Below are positions 50,712 through 59,073 of a DNA stretch of 64,000 nt, one piece after another. This stretch comes from JAYRZB01 sp041916675. Lineage in GTDB: Bacteria > Pseudomonadota > Alphaproteobacteria > Rhizobiales > Devosiaceae. The stretch lies in contig JAYRZB010000006.1 in the NCBI GenBank assembly GCA_041916675.1, positions 62,001-126,000 on the forward strand, read 5' to 3'. The translations under genes were made by a program, and so were the position numbers. Position 1 is the first letter of the stretch. The number at the start of each line of letters is the position of its first letter. The notes below the pieces were generated by a model. It searched no databases and was not told the DNA's origin. It saw only the letters and a program-made list of their open reading frames with translations.

Positions 50712-52190
50712 ATGACCGCTGAAACTGTCCCCGATTCCCTGCCCGCGCACGACGCGCCTCCGCTCACCCTGACCGCGCGCAGCAAGCTGGTGATCAACCT
50801 GCTGCTGATCTCGACCTTCGTGGTGATCCTGAATGAGACCATCATGGGCGTGGCCATTCCGCACCTGATGGCCGATCTCGAAGCCAGCGCCACCGCGGCG
50901 CAATGGCTGACCACGGCTTTTCTGCTGACCATGGCCGTCGTCATCCCGATCACGGGTTTCCTGATCCAGCGCTACAACACGCGGCCGATCTTTATTCTGG
51001 CCATGACGACGTTTTCGACCGGTACGCTTCTGGCCGCTGTCGCGCCCGGGCTGGAAGTCCTCATCGTTGCCCGCGTCATCCAGGCCATCGGCACGGCCAT
51101 CATGTTCCCCCTGCTCATGACCACGGTCATGACGCTGGTGCCGCCCGAATCGCGCGGCAAGACCATGGGCAATATCTCGATCGTGATCTCGGTGGCCCCG
51201 GCCATCGGGCCGACAATCTCGGGAATTATTCTCAATTACCTCGACTGGCGCTGGATGTTCATCCTCGTCCTGCCGATTGCCCTGGCCGCCCTGGCGCTTG
51301 GCTACAAACGCATCGAAAATGTCACCGAGCCGCGCATTGCCCCGCTTGATGTGGTCTCGGTGCTGCTCTCGGTGGTCGGCTTCGGTGGGCTGGTCTATGG
51401 CTTGTCGCGCTTTGGCGAAACCAGTGGCGAACCCGGTCCGCTGCCCATCTTTGGCCCCATCCTCATCGGCATTGTCGGCATCATCGTGTTTGGCCTGCGC
51501 CAGCTGCAGCTGCAGCGCAAGGACGCGGCGCTCCTTGATCTGCGCACGTTCCTTTCGGGCAATTTCTCGATTGCGGTGACCATGATGGCGATCTGCATGA
51601 TGGCGCTGTTCGGTACCATTATCCTGTTGCCCATCTATATGCAGAACGTGCTCGGGCTTGAGCCCTTGCAGACCGGCTTGCTGCTGTTGCCCGGGGGCCT
51701 GGTCATGGGGCTGATGGCCCCCTATGTGGGGCGGCTCTACGACAGGTTTGGCCCCACGCGGCTGCTGGTGCCCGGCACCATCATTGTCAGCATCGTGCTC
51801 TGGGCACTGACCCGGGTCGACCAGAACACGTCGGCGATCAACCTGCTGATCGGGCATGTGGCGATTAGTGCCGGGCTGGCGCTGGTGTTCACGCCATTGT
51901 TCACCGCAAGCCTGAGTTCAGTGCCGATGCGGCTTTACTCGCATGGCAGCGCCATTCTGGGGTCGATCCAGCAGGTGGCGGGGGCGGCGGGGATTGCGCT
52001 GTTTATCGCGCTGATGTCGATCCAGACCGCCGGTCTTGTGCATGCGGGCGTACCGCAGGTCGAAGCTCTTGCCGGGGGCATCAGCCTGGCCTTCACCTGC
52101 GGGGCGATCATCTCGCTGTTCGCCGTCGTGGCCGCCTTCTTTGTGCGCAAACCGCCGGCGATGGAAGGCGGCATGGCGCACGGGCACTAA
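50712..52190 (+). CDS. DHA2-family multidrug efflux MFS transporter
   Basis: This 492-residue, 14-helix drug:proton antiporter resembles EmrB/QacA/LfrA. DHA2 motifs are visible: LNETIMGVAIPHLMADL (motif D1-like) and AQWLTTAFLLTMAVVIPITGFL. A Met-rich helix, MMAICMMALFGTIILLPIYM, follows in the second half. No EmrA-type fusion protein gene is next to it, so it probably works alone across the inner membrane. The start is unsure: ATG at 50712 gives a normal N-terminus; an in-frame ATG at 50667 would add 15 residues. Confidence 0.9.
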   Translation: MTAETVPDSLPAHDAPPLTLTARSKLVINLLLISTFVVILNETIMGVAIPHLMADLEASATAAQWLTTAFLLTMAVVIPITGFLIQRYNTRPIFILAMTTFSTGTLLAAVAPGLEVLIVARVIQAIGTAIMFPLLMTTVMTLVPPESRGKTMGNISIVISVAPAIGPTISGIILNYLDWRWMFILVLPIALAALALGYKRIENVTEPRIAPLDVVSVLLSVVGFGGLVYGLSRFGETSGEPGPLPIFGPILIGIVGIIVFGLRQLQLQRKDAALLDLRTFLSGNFSIAVTMMAICMMALFGTIILLPIYMQNVLGLEPLQTGLLLLPGGLVMGLMAPYVGRLYDRFGPTRLLVPGTIIVSIVLWALTRVDQNTSAINLLIGHVAISAGLALVFTPLFTASLSSVPMRLYSHGSAILGSIQQVAGAAGIALFIALMSIQTAGLVHAGVPQVEALAGGISLAFTCGAIISLFAVVAAFFVRKPPAMEGGMAHGH

Positions 52191-52197
52191 GCATCAG

Positions 52198-52219
52198 GTG
52201 GCGGGCCATGGCCCGCCAC
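52198..52219. terminator. Perfect 22-bp palindrome, shared terminator
   Basis: GTGGCGGGCCA and TGGCCCGCCAC are perfect inverted repeats with no loop bases, placed between the convergent efflux and ppa genes (8 bp after the efflux stop, 8 bp after the ppa stop). It probably terminates in both directions, although the T-runs are weak. Confidence 0.6.
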
Positions 52220-52227
52220 TCTGGTCT

Positions 52228-52764
52228 TCACAGGCCCGCGGCCTTGGCTTTTTCGATCGATTCGAGAATGACTTTGCGGGCTTCGGCAGCGTCCCCGACA
52301 TGGGAAATCTTGGCCCATTTGCCCGGCTCAAGATCCTTGTAGTGAGTGAAAAAGTGCTTCACCCGCTCCACCTGGATAGCCTGGATATCGGTGATGTCAT
52401 GCACATTGTCGTACATGGCGGTGAGCTTGTGCACCGGCACCGCGAGGATTTTTTCGTCCTGCCCGCCATCGTCTTCCATGAACAAAATCCCGATCGGGCG
52501 GCAGCGCACCACGGCGCCCGGCACCAGCGGGCGTGAATTCATCACCAGCACATCGAGCGGATCGCCATCGCCGCACAGCGTATGGGGAATGAAGCCATAA
52601 TTGCCGGGATAGCGCATCGGGGTATAGAGGAACCGGTCGACGAACAGCGCCCCGGAGGCCTTGTCGATTTCGTATTTGATCGGCTCGCCGCCCAGCGGCA
52701 CTTCAATGATGACGTTGAGGTCGTCGGGTGGGTTCTTGCCGGTCGGGATGGCATCGATATTCAT
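52228..52764 (-). CDS. ppa: Soluble inorganic pyrophosphatase
   Basis: This 178-residue family I pyrophosphatase is cytosolic and removes PPi from biosynthesis. Active-site motifs are YEIDKASGALFVDR, YPGNYGFIPHTL and the metal-binding DGDPLDVLV, then DDGGQDEKILAVP. The ATG at 52764 gives MNIDAIPTG, the usual alphaproteobacterial start. With hppA nearby the cell has both a pumping and a non-pumping pyrophosphatase. Confidence 0.97.
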   Translation of the reverse strand: MNIDAIPTGKNPPDDLNVIIEVPLGGEPIKYEIDKASGALFVDRFLYTPMRYPGNYGFIPHTLCGDGDPLDVLVMNSRPLVPGAVVRCRPIGILFMEDDGGQDEKILAVPVHKLTAMYDNVHDITDIQAIQVERVKHFFTHYKDLEPGKWAKISHVGDAAEARKVILESIEKAKAAGL

Positions 52765-52875
52765 CAAACGTGTCCGTGTCTCGGGGGGAGGAAACTGGCG
52801 CCTTTCTGCCTAGGAAGGGTCACGAATGCAAGCCATAGTGCAGCACCAAAGCCTCAAGCCCGAAGGGAACCGCCG

Positions 52876-53424
52876 ATGAAATCCTGGCTCGCCGCCACCC
52901 TTATCCTGCCGCTTCTGGCCACCGCCGCCGAGGCCGCCGGATTTGACAGTGCCTATACCGATCTTGATCTTGATCTGTGCACGGTGATGCATTCGGACGA
53001 TTTCGGCTCCTCCTGGGCCTGCCCGGGCCATAAGGGATACCCGGTGCTGGTGGCAGAGGGCGACCTGCGGTTCATGGTCAGCTATGGCTTTGGCGCGCCC
53101 GATGAACCGGCGGCTACCCAGACCCTGCCGCCGTTCAATACCCTTGGCCCCAAGGTTGAATGGCGCCTCTCCAATCGCGAGGGCGGCTGGAAGCCCTTTG
53201 CCACCATCGTGCGCTACAAGCTCGACAAGACCGATGATTTTGCCGGTGGCGAAGTTCTGGTGGTGACCCAGCTCAAACCCGGCGCCACCTGCCAGATTGC
53301 CTGGATTGATGCGACGGCCAACCCCGATGCCAACGCCATGGCCCGCGCTGCGGCCGACGAAAAGGGCTTTGATGCCGATTGCACCAGCGAGCCCGAAATC
53401 ATCGGAGCATTCAAAGCGTTCTAA
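52876..53424 (+). CDS. Secreted hypothetical protein with four cysteines
   Basis: I do not recognise a named family. The 182-residue product has a clear signal peptide (MKSWLAATLILPLLATAAEA). The mature part has four cysteines (DLCTVM, WACPGH, ATCQIA, DADCTS), enough for two disulfides, and motifs DDFGSSWACPGHKGYPVLV and GDLRFMVSYGFG that look conserved. Most likely periplasmic. The ATG at 52876 starts the signal peptide; the frame is open upstream into the ppa promoter but without sense. It is convergent with the TerB-like gene 2 bp away. Confidence 0.8.
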   Translation: MKSWLAATLILPLLATAAEAAGFDSAYTDLDLDLCTVMHSDDFGSSWACPGHKGYPVLVAEGDLRFMVSYGFGAPDEPAATQTLPPFNTLGPKVEWRLSNREGGWKPFATIVRYKLDKTDDFAGGEVLVVTQLKPGATCQIAWIDATANPDANAMARAAADEKGFDADCTSEPEIIGAFKAF

Positions 53425-53426
53425 AG

Positions 53427-53864
53427 TCAGGCCTTCCTGGCCATCTGGTTGCGCAGGATGGTACGGTCGCGCGAGGAAACCCCGATCAGCTCGGCAATGC
53501 GCCAGACCATGTTGTCTTCAAGCTCATGGTTGGCCTTGTCGGCAAATACCACCTGCCACATCATGCGCACGATCTCGATGCGCTCCTCGGCCTCGAGCGA
53601 GGACAGGGCCGAGGTGAATTTGTAAAAATCCACCGCGTCGGCATCATGGCGGGTGGCTTCGCTCACCAGCGCAGAAACCTCCTGCGGGCTCAGCCCATAA
53701 TAGCCCTCAAGCGTTGCCTCGATGGCCCGCCGCTCCTCGGGCTTGACCGCGCCATCGACCGATGCCAGATGCACCAGAAGCGCCGCCACGGCCATTTTCG
53801 GTTCATGGATGGCAGGCGATTTCTGGCTGTCCTGCCGGAACAGACGGGTGATGGCATCAAACAT
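53427..53864 (-). CDS. TerB-like (tellurite-resistance fold) protein
   Basis: This 145-residue helical cytosolic protein has the TerB/DjlA-like core: AVAALLVHLASVDGAVKPEERRAIEATLEGYYGLS (acidic metal-binding helix-loop), then SSLEAEERIEIVRMMWQVVFADKANHELEDNMVWRIAELIGVS. TerB-type domains bind metals or serve as scaffolds; single-domain forms like this are very common in alphaproteobacteria, with no proven role in tellurite resistance. The ATG at 53864 (MFDAITRLF) is chosen over an upstream in-frame start. Confidence 0.85.
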   Translation of the reverse strand: MFDAITRLFRQDSQKSPAIHEPKMAVAALLVHLASVDGAVKPEERRAIEATLEGYYGLSPQEVSALVSEATRHDADAVDFYKFTSALSSLEAEERIEIVRMMWQVVFADKANHELEDNMVWRIAELIGVSSRDRTILRNQMARKA

Positions 53865-53942
53865 GGCGGCTCCGGGTCGTTGGCGGCTCGGCTTCAATAT
53901 GGGCCAAGCCGGGACCATCTCAAGATGATGAACTCTCTGTGA

Positions 53943-54815
53943 TCAGGCTCTTGGGCCGAAAAGTCCGGCCAGCCAGCGGCGGCGCCGATAGGCGGCATAG
54001 CGCTTGAGCACAGCGCGCGTCATCACATGCTTGTAACTCGAGCCGAATGCCACATAGGCCAGCCTGTTCCACGGCTTCATGCCGGTCGTGTAATGGACAA
54101 TATAGGGATCGAGCGCCCGCAGCGCCGGGTGCGGCTTGGTCAGGTTCCAGCGCGGATCGAGCAGGGTGACATCGCCGAGAAACTTCAGGTTCAGCACATC
54201 CTGGTCATGATAGAGCGCCTTGATCTGCCCGCTCTCGATCAGGCCCTCGAGATAGTCCGGCAACCTTGCCTCGCCCCAGCGCGCGCGATCGATCACCAGC
54301 ACGCCGGAGTTGAAATAGGGGTCGGCGGGATCAAATGGCCCCGTGCGGCTGTTCATGTCATCGCCGCGCACCAGATGATGCCGCCCGGGCTCGGGGGCAG
54401 CGGCCAGGGTCTTGCCCGCAAGGTCGATCCCGATCAGGTTCTCAACCGGGGCGCGCACATAAACATCGCTGTCGAGATAGAGCACGCGCTCGACCCCGGC
54501 GGGCAGCAATTCATGCAGCAGCAGCCGCGCATAAACCACCGGCGGAAAGCTTTTCGTGCCCGGCAGCCGCGCCAGCAGGGCCCGCACCGCGGGGTTTTCA
54601 GCCAGCGCCGTGTGGATGAGGCGGGCACCAAATTCGGTTGCGATGGTGTCGAGCTGGGCCTGGTTCTCGGCCCCAAGCTGCCAATGAAAAAGATGAAACA
54701 CCAGGTCCGCCCGCCGCCGCGTCGTCAGGCAGATACTGCGCATGGTCGCATAGGCCGGGGCCCAGAAATAATCATCAAAGGTCAGGGCGATATGGATCGG
54801 TCCGGCCGTGTTCAT
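53943..54815 (-). CDS. GT8-family glycosyltransferase (copy 3 of 3)
   Basis: This 290-residue retaining glycosyltransferase belongs to the galactosyl/glucosyltransferase GT8 family seen in LPS core synthesis. It starts HIALTFDDYFWAPAYATMRSICL. The metal/nucleotide-sugar DxD is D115-S-D117 in VLYLDSDVYVRAP, with DPYFNSGVLVIDR and HDQDVLN following. HYTTGMKPWNR near the end is the GT8 C-terminal 'HFtG..KPW' motif. It is the last of three tandem paralogues linked by 4-bp overlaps. Donor and acceptor are unknown; no other glycan gene is adjacent. Confidence 0.9.
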   Translation of the reverse strand: MNTAGPIHIALTFDDYFWAPAYATMRSICLTTRRRADLVFHLFHWQLGAENQAQLDTIATEFGARLIHTALAENPAVRALLARLPGTKSFPPVVYARLLLHELLPAGVERVLYLDSDVYVRAPVENLIGIDLAGKTLAAAPEPGRHHLVRGDDMNSRTGPFDPADPYFNSGVLVIDRARWGEARLPDYLEGLIESGQIKALYHDQDVLNLKFLGDVTLLDPRWNLTKPHPALRALDPYIVHYTTGMKPWNRLAYVAFGSSYKHVMTRAVLKRYAAYRRRRWLAGLFGPRA

Positions 54816-55684
54816 TTTGGCACCAGGCCTTTGAGCAATCCCGGCAGCCGCGCCCGCACCCGCTCGCGCCAGAAGGCGTAGTAGATGTCATTGGTCATCA
54901 CGTGGCGATAGAGGCGGGCGAAGGCGGCGCCGGGCAGCAGGCTCCAGGGTTTGCGCGGACCTGTATAGTGCAGGATGAAGGGGTCGAGCACTTCATGGGC
55001 CGGTTCGGGGCAGATGACGTTCCATCGCCAGTCGAGGCTGTGCCAGTTGTCCTTGAATACCAGGTTGAGCGCGGCCTGATCATATTGCAGGCGGCTGAGC
55101 AATCCCGTCCGATGCAGCTCCATGGTCCTGGCGGGCATATCGGCGCGGGCATAGGCCGAGCGGTCTATGAGCAGAACGCCCGAATTGAAGTAGGGGAAAT
55201 TATACGAGAATACGTCGCCGTTCTGCCTGAGGTCGCGGCCGAGCATCTGCATGTGGCGGTGCGCGTCGAGGACGGCGCCAATCGGCTTGCCCTCGAGGTT
55301 TTTGGCAAAGAGCGTCTCGATCGGGGCCCGCACGAAGGTATCGCAGTCGAGATAGACAATGCGCTGGGCCGTCTCGGGCAGCAGCCGGTCGAGCAGCAGG
55401 CGGGCGTAGATCACGGGGCTGAACGGCTTGGCAATTGGCAGGTCGGTGACAAAGGCCTTGTAGGCCTGGTGCTGGTCGAGCGCGACATGGTTGATCGCAA
55501 CCGGGAATTCACTGGCAAGGCTGTCAAGCTGTGCCCGGTTGGCAGGACCGATTCCGGTGTGGATCAGGTGAAAGACGAGGTCGGGGCGCCGGTTGCTGGC
55601 CAGGCATATCGACCGCATGACCGCATAGGCCGGAGCCCAGTAGCGGTCGTCAAAGGTCAGGGCGATGTGCAGGGGGCCGGTCAC
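54812..55684 (-). CDS. GT8-family glycosyltransferase (copy 2 of 3)
   Basis: This 290-residue paralogue of its two neighbours has the same framework: HIALTFDDRYWAPAYAVMRSICL, DxD as D113-C-D115 in IVYLDCDTFVRAP, FPYFNSGVLLIDR, YDQAALN and HYTGPRKPWS. The GTG start overlaps the stop of copy 1 and the gene's end overlaps the start of copy 3, so the three are translationally coupled. The third motif has QAALN where the others have QD-(V/L)-LN, a possible difference in donor or acceptor choice. Confidence 0.9.
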   Translation of the reverse strand: MTGPLHIALTFDDRYWAPAYAVMRSICLASNRRPDLVFHLIHTGIGPANRAQLDSLASEFPVAINHVALDQHQAYKAFVTDLPIAKPFSPVIYARLLLDRLLPETAQRIVYLDCDTFVRAPIETLFAKNLEGKPIGAVLDAHRHMQMLGRDLRQNGDVFSYNFPYFNSGVLLIDRSAYARADMPARTMELHRTGLLSRLQYDQAALNLVFKDNWHSLDWRWNVICPEPAHEVLDPFILHYTGPRKPWSLLPGAAFARLYRHVMTNDIYYAFWRERVRARLPGLLKGLVPK

Positions 55685-56559
55685 GTCGAGGACCGTAGCC
55701 GGAATAGTTTGCGGACCCTGTTCTGCATCCGCTCACGCCAGAATTTATAGAAGACGGCATTGGTCATCACATGCCGGTAGGTGCGCGAGAAGGCGGCGTA
55801 GTTGATCAGGTTCCAGGGCTGCGATGTGCCGGTGAAATGCAGGATATGTGCCCCGAGCGTTTCGTGGCTCTTGCGCGGATTGATCAGGTTGAAGCGCCAG
55901 TCAAGCTCGAGCCATTGACCGCGGAAAATGTAGTTGAGCAGGTCCTGATCGAAATAGAGCTTTGCCAGAACACCATCTTTTTCCAGTTCGGGAATGCGCG
56001 CGCCAATATTGGCTTTTCCCAGGGCCCGGCGGTCGATCAGCAGCACGCCGGAGTTGAAATAGGGCTCGGCCGAATCGAACGGGCTCTGTTTGGTGCGGAT
56101 GTCGCGGCCGAGCTTGATGCCATCGTGGAAGGCATCGGCGACGGCGGCCAGAGCCATGCCTTCAAGGTCGATGTCATAGAGCGCTTCGATGGGGCGGCGT
56201 ACCATGATGTCGCAGTCAAGGTAGATGACGCGCTCGACTTCGGGGGGCAGTAGCTGGTCGAGCAGCAGGCGGCCATAAACGATAGCCGGGAAGCGGGCAT
56301 TGGTTGGCAGCTTTGCCGTGATTGCCAGGAATTCGGTGTTCTCTTCGGGGTTGTAATGGCAAAGCGTGGCGCCGAATTCGGCCGGGATTTGGTCAAGCAC
56401 TGCCGCATGTTCGTGGCTGAGCGGGGTGTGCACCAGGTGGAAGACCACCTTTTTGCGCTCCATGCTGCTCAGGCAGATTGAGCGCATCACCGCATAGGCC
56501 AGCGCCCAGTACGTGTCGTTAAAGTTCAGGGCAATGTGGATGGGGCGGTGCGCGGGCAT
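55681..56559 (-). CDS. GT8-family glycosyltransferase (copy 1 of 3)
   Basis: This 292-residue first gene of the GT8 triplet has HIALNFNDTYWALAYAVMRSICL, DxD as D115-C-D117 in VIYLDCDIMVRRP, EPYFNSGVLLIDR, FDQDLLN and HFTGTSQPWN. The ATG at 56559 gives the same N-terminus as the paralogues; an ATG at 56595 would add 12 residues. It is divergent from imuA across a 152-bp gap. The C-terminal basic region (FWRERMQNRVRKLFRLR) could associate with the membrane, as in other LPS transferases (inference). Confidence 0.9.
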   Translation of the reverse strand: MPAHRPIHIALNFNDTYWALAYAVMRSICLSSMERKKVVFHLVHTPLSHEHAAVLDQIPAEFGATLCHYNPEENTEFLAITAKLPTNARFPAIVYGRLLLDQLLPPEVERVIYLDCDIMVRRPIEALYDIDLEGMALAAVADAFHDGIKLGRDIRTKQSPFDSAEPYFNSGVLLIDRRALGKANIGARIPELEKDGVLAKLYFDQDLLNYIFRGQWLELDWRFNLINPRKSHETLGAHILHFTGTSQPWNLINYAAFSRTYRHVMTNAVFYKFWRERMQNRVRKLFRLRSST

Positions 56560-56664
56560 GGTCACTATGAGCTCTGAGGCTCTTTTCCCTAGCATATTGT
56601 GCTGCCTGCGTAAGGTATCTGCACCTTTGATTTGCGGCCTATTGACTCCGGGTAGGGCTTTGAT

Positions 56665-56679
56665 GTTCTCTATTTGTTC
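56665..56679 (+). promoter_or_regulatory. LexA SOS box of the imuA operon
   Basis: GTTC-N7-GTTC matches exactly the alphaproteobacterial LexA site, a direct repeat rather than the E. coli palindrome. It lies 33 bp before the imuA start, overlapping the likely promoter, as expected for SOS repression of the mutasome cassette. Confidence 0.85.
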
Positions 56680-56711
56680 TATTACCTCAGCGGAACAGGC
56701 CGTGCACACAG

Positions 56712-57506
56712 ATGAACCGGGCGCTAAAGCAGGAGCATATTCTGCGTCTGCGGACGCAGATCGCAGCCATTGAGCGACGTCCGGCCCTCACCGATACGGC
56801 ACCGGCGGCGCAGCGGCCCCGGGGCCTGTTTGTCACCCCGGCCGGGTTTGTGCAGGAGCTTTATGCCGACGAGACGCGCAATGGGGCGGCGCTTTTAGGT
56901 TTTGCGCTGGGGCTGGCGCGCCCGCTTTTGACCCGGCAGCGTCCGGCGCTGGTATTCTTCCAGCTGGGCCATGAAAGCCAGGAGAGCGGCCTGCCCTATG
57001 GTCCCGGGCTCAGGGCGCTTGGCTTCGAGCCGGAAAACCTGGTGCTGGTGCGCACCACAACCCTTGTCGAACTGCTCTGGGCGCTCGAAGAGGCGATCTG
57101 TTGCAAGGCGGTGGCGGTGGCCATTGCCGATGTGGGGGGCAGCCCCAAGCTGCTCGATTTCACCATCAGTCGGCGCCTCAGCCTGCGGGCCCAGGCCAGC
57201 GGGGCAACGGTTCTGCAACTGCGCTATGGGCTTTTGCGCGAGGCCAGTGCCGCCCAACTGCGCTGGCACCTGGCCCCGGCTCCCAGTGCGCCCATGCCGT
57301 TCGATCCGCGCGCGCCCGGCCCGCCGCGCTATCTGGCCAGCCTCGAGAAAGGTCGGCTGGCAGGGTTTGGCACGCGTTTTCTTCTCGATTGGACGGACCA
57401 TGGCTTTCAACATATCGAGCCTGACCGCGCCGGAACGGATGGCCGGGCGGCGCTATCTCAGCCTTTACCTGCCGGCCTGGGCCACCGATTGTCTCAGGCG
57501 GGATGA
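56712..57506 (+). CDS. imuA: SOS mutagenesis protein ImuA
   Basis: This 264-residue RecA-like-fold protein acts with ImuB and DnaE2 in damage-induced mutagenesis. The segments are family-like: an N-terminal KQEHILRLRTQIAAIE helix, GAALLGFALGLARPLL and LVLVRTTTLVELLWALEEAI, which map to the ImuA/RecA core. TISRRLSLRAQASGATVLQLR follows. No intact Walker A is seen, as is usual for ImuA. It begins the cassette directly behind the SOS box. Its 3' end overlaps the start of imuB by about 107 bp in another frame, a larger overlap than normal. Confidence 0.92.
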   Translation: MNRALKQEHILRLRTQIAAIERRPALTDTAPAAQRPRGLFVTPAGFVQELYADETRNGAALLGFALGLARPLLTRQRPALVFFQLGHESQESGLPYGPGLRALGFEPENLVLVRTTTLVELLWALEEAICCKAVAVAIADVGGSPKLLDFTISRRLSLRAQASGATVLQLRYGLLREASAAQLRWHLAPAPSAPMPFDPRAPGPPRYLASLEKGRLAGFGTRFLLDWTDHGFQHIEPDRAGTDGRAALSQPLPAGLGHRLSQAG

Positions 57507-59073
57507 TCCGGATCTGGCGGCCAGCGGGCGGCCTTTGGCGCTTTACGACAAGCGCCAGGGTGCCATGCGGCTGGTGGCCGTCGATGCCCTGGCCGCACAG
57601 CGGGGGCTTTTTGCCGGGCAGAGCTATTCGGATGCCAAAGCCCTGGTGCCCGATGTGTTTGCCAAAGCCATCGACACAGCGATGCTGGGCGCGCGCTTTG
57701 CCGATTTCTGCGACTGGCATTCCAATGCCAGTCCGCTGGTGGCCTGCCTGGGCGGCGAAGAGGGCTATGGCGACCTGATGGCCGATATCACCGGGGTGGC
57801 GCATCTGTTCGGTGGTGAACAGGCCATGCTTGATCGCCTCACCGGCCGGTTGCGCGCCATGGGTTTTGCCGTTGCCGGGGCCATTGCCGGCACGGTGGGC
57901 TCGGCCTGGGCGCTCAGCCATTTCCGGCCTGGCACCGTGCTCGATACCGATCCGGCCAAGGCTTTGGCCGATCTGCCGGTGGCCGCGCTCCGGCTGGAGG
58001 AAAAACAGGTCTGGGCCCTGATGCAGATGGGGCTCAAGCGCATTGGCCAGCTTGAGGGCCGGGACCGCAAAAGCCTTGCCGCCCGCTTCGGGCAAGGGCT
58101 GGTACTTCGTCTCGATCAGGCCATGGGGCGGGCCGAGGAAACCATCGTGCCGCGCCTGCCTGCGGTCGAGCACTATGCCGAGCGCCGTTTTGCCGAACCG
58201 ATCGGGCTGATCGATGATGTGCTCATGTGCGCCCGCGATCTGGCCATCCAGGTTGGTCTGCGCCTGACCGCGCTTGAAATGGGCGCGCAGACCTTTCACC
58301 TGTTTCTCTACCGGGTCGATCACAAGGTTATGGTGCTTTCGGTCAATGCCGGGCGCGCCACCCGCGATGCCGGCCATATCGCCCGCCTGTTCGAGAACCG
58401 GGCCGAACGGCTGGCGGGCGAATACGATGCCGGGTTCGGCGTCGACATGATCCGGCTTGCCGCCGCCTCGGGTTCCCCGGTAAGCCTGAGCCAGATCGGG
58501 GCTTTCGAGGCGGCCGACAGCGCCACCGAACTCAGCGAGCTTTATGATCGCATCGCCAGCCGGCTGGGGCCGCTAGCGGTGACGCGCAGCCGGTTCGTCA
58601 ATTCCCACATCCCGGAAAAGGCCGTGGTGCTCGAGCCGGTGCTGGCGCGCCAGCCCGATGATCCGGCGGCCATGCCCGATCCCACCCGTCCCCGGCCCTT
58701 GCGGCTCCTGCCGCGTCCCGAACCGATTGAGGTGATGGCCGAAGTGCCCGATGCCCCGCCGCTGCGCATGCGCTGGCGCGGGGTCGGCTATCGCTTCAGC
58801 AAGGCATCGGGCCCCGAGCGCATCGGGCGCGAATGGTGGGGTCCCGATTTTACCCTCGTCGCCGAAGCGGCCCCGCAAGCGGCTGACAATGCGGTCTCCA
58901 ACCGTGACGAAGAGCAGAAACCTGATGAAGCAGGCTCAGTGCGCAACCCGATTGCGGCGCGCGACTACTATGTCGCCGAAGACGAGGCGGGGCGGCGCTT
59001 CTGGTTGTTCCGGGCCGGGCTTTACGAAGGGTCCGATCTGCCACGCTGGTATCTGCACGGGCTGTTTGCATGA
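57400..59073 (+). CDS. imuB: Y-family-like mutasome protein ImuB
   Basis: This 557-residue relative of Y-family polymerases lacks catalytic acidic residues and serves as the hub joining DnaE2, the beta clamp and ImuA. RRYLSLYLPAWATDCLRR starts the family domain. Middle landmarks are DCDWHSNASPLV-like and DLMADITGVAHLFGGE segments, and the C-terminal half holds AARDYYVAEDEAGRRFWLFRAGLY. The ATG at 57400 has GGACGG upstream; an alternative ATG at 57439 gives a more typical short N-terminus. It overlaps dnaE2 by 4 bp. Confidence 0.92.
   Translation: MAFNISSLTAPERMAGRRYLSLYLPAWATDCLRRDDPDLAASGRPLALYDKRQGAMRLVAVDALAAQRGLFAGQSYSDAKALVPDVFAKAIDTAMLGARFADFCDWHSNASPLVACLGGEEGYGDLMADITGVAHLFGGEQAMLDRLTGRLRAMGFAVAGAIAGTVGSAWALSHFRPGTVLDTDPAKALADLPVAALRLEEKQVWALMQMGLKRIGQLEGRDRKSLAARFGQGLVLRLDQAMGRAEETIVPRLPAVEHYAERRFAEPIGLIDDVLMCARDLAIQVGLRLTALEMGAQTFHLFLYRVDHKVMVLSVNAGRATRDAGHIARLFENRAERLAGEYDAGFGVDMIRLAAASGSPVSLSQIGAFEAADSATELSELYDRIASRLGPLAVTRSRFVNSHIPEKAVVLEPVLARQPDDPAAMPDPTRPRPLRLLPRPEPIEVMAEVPDAPPLRMRWRGVGYRFSKASGPERIGREWWGPDFTLVAEAAPQAADNAVSNRDEEQKPDEAGSVRNPIAARDYYVAEDEAGRRFWLFRAGLYEGSDLPRWYLHGLFA

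Noticed and set aside
53427..53864. Tellurite-resistance operon
   Set aside because: Only a single TerB-like domain is present with no terA/C/D/E neighbours; the name reflects the fold.
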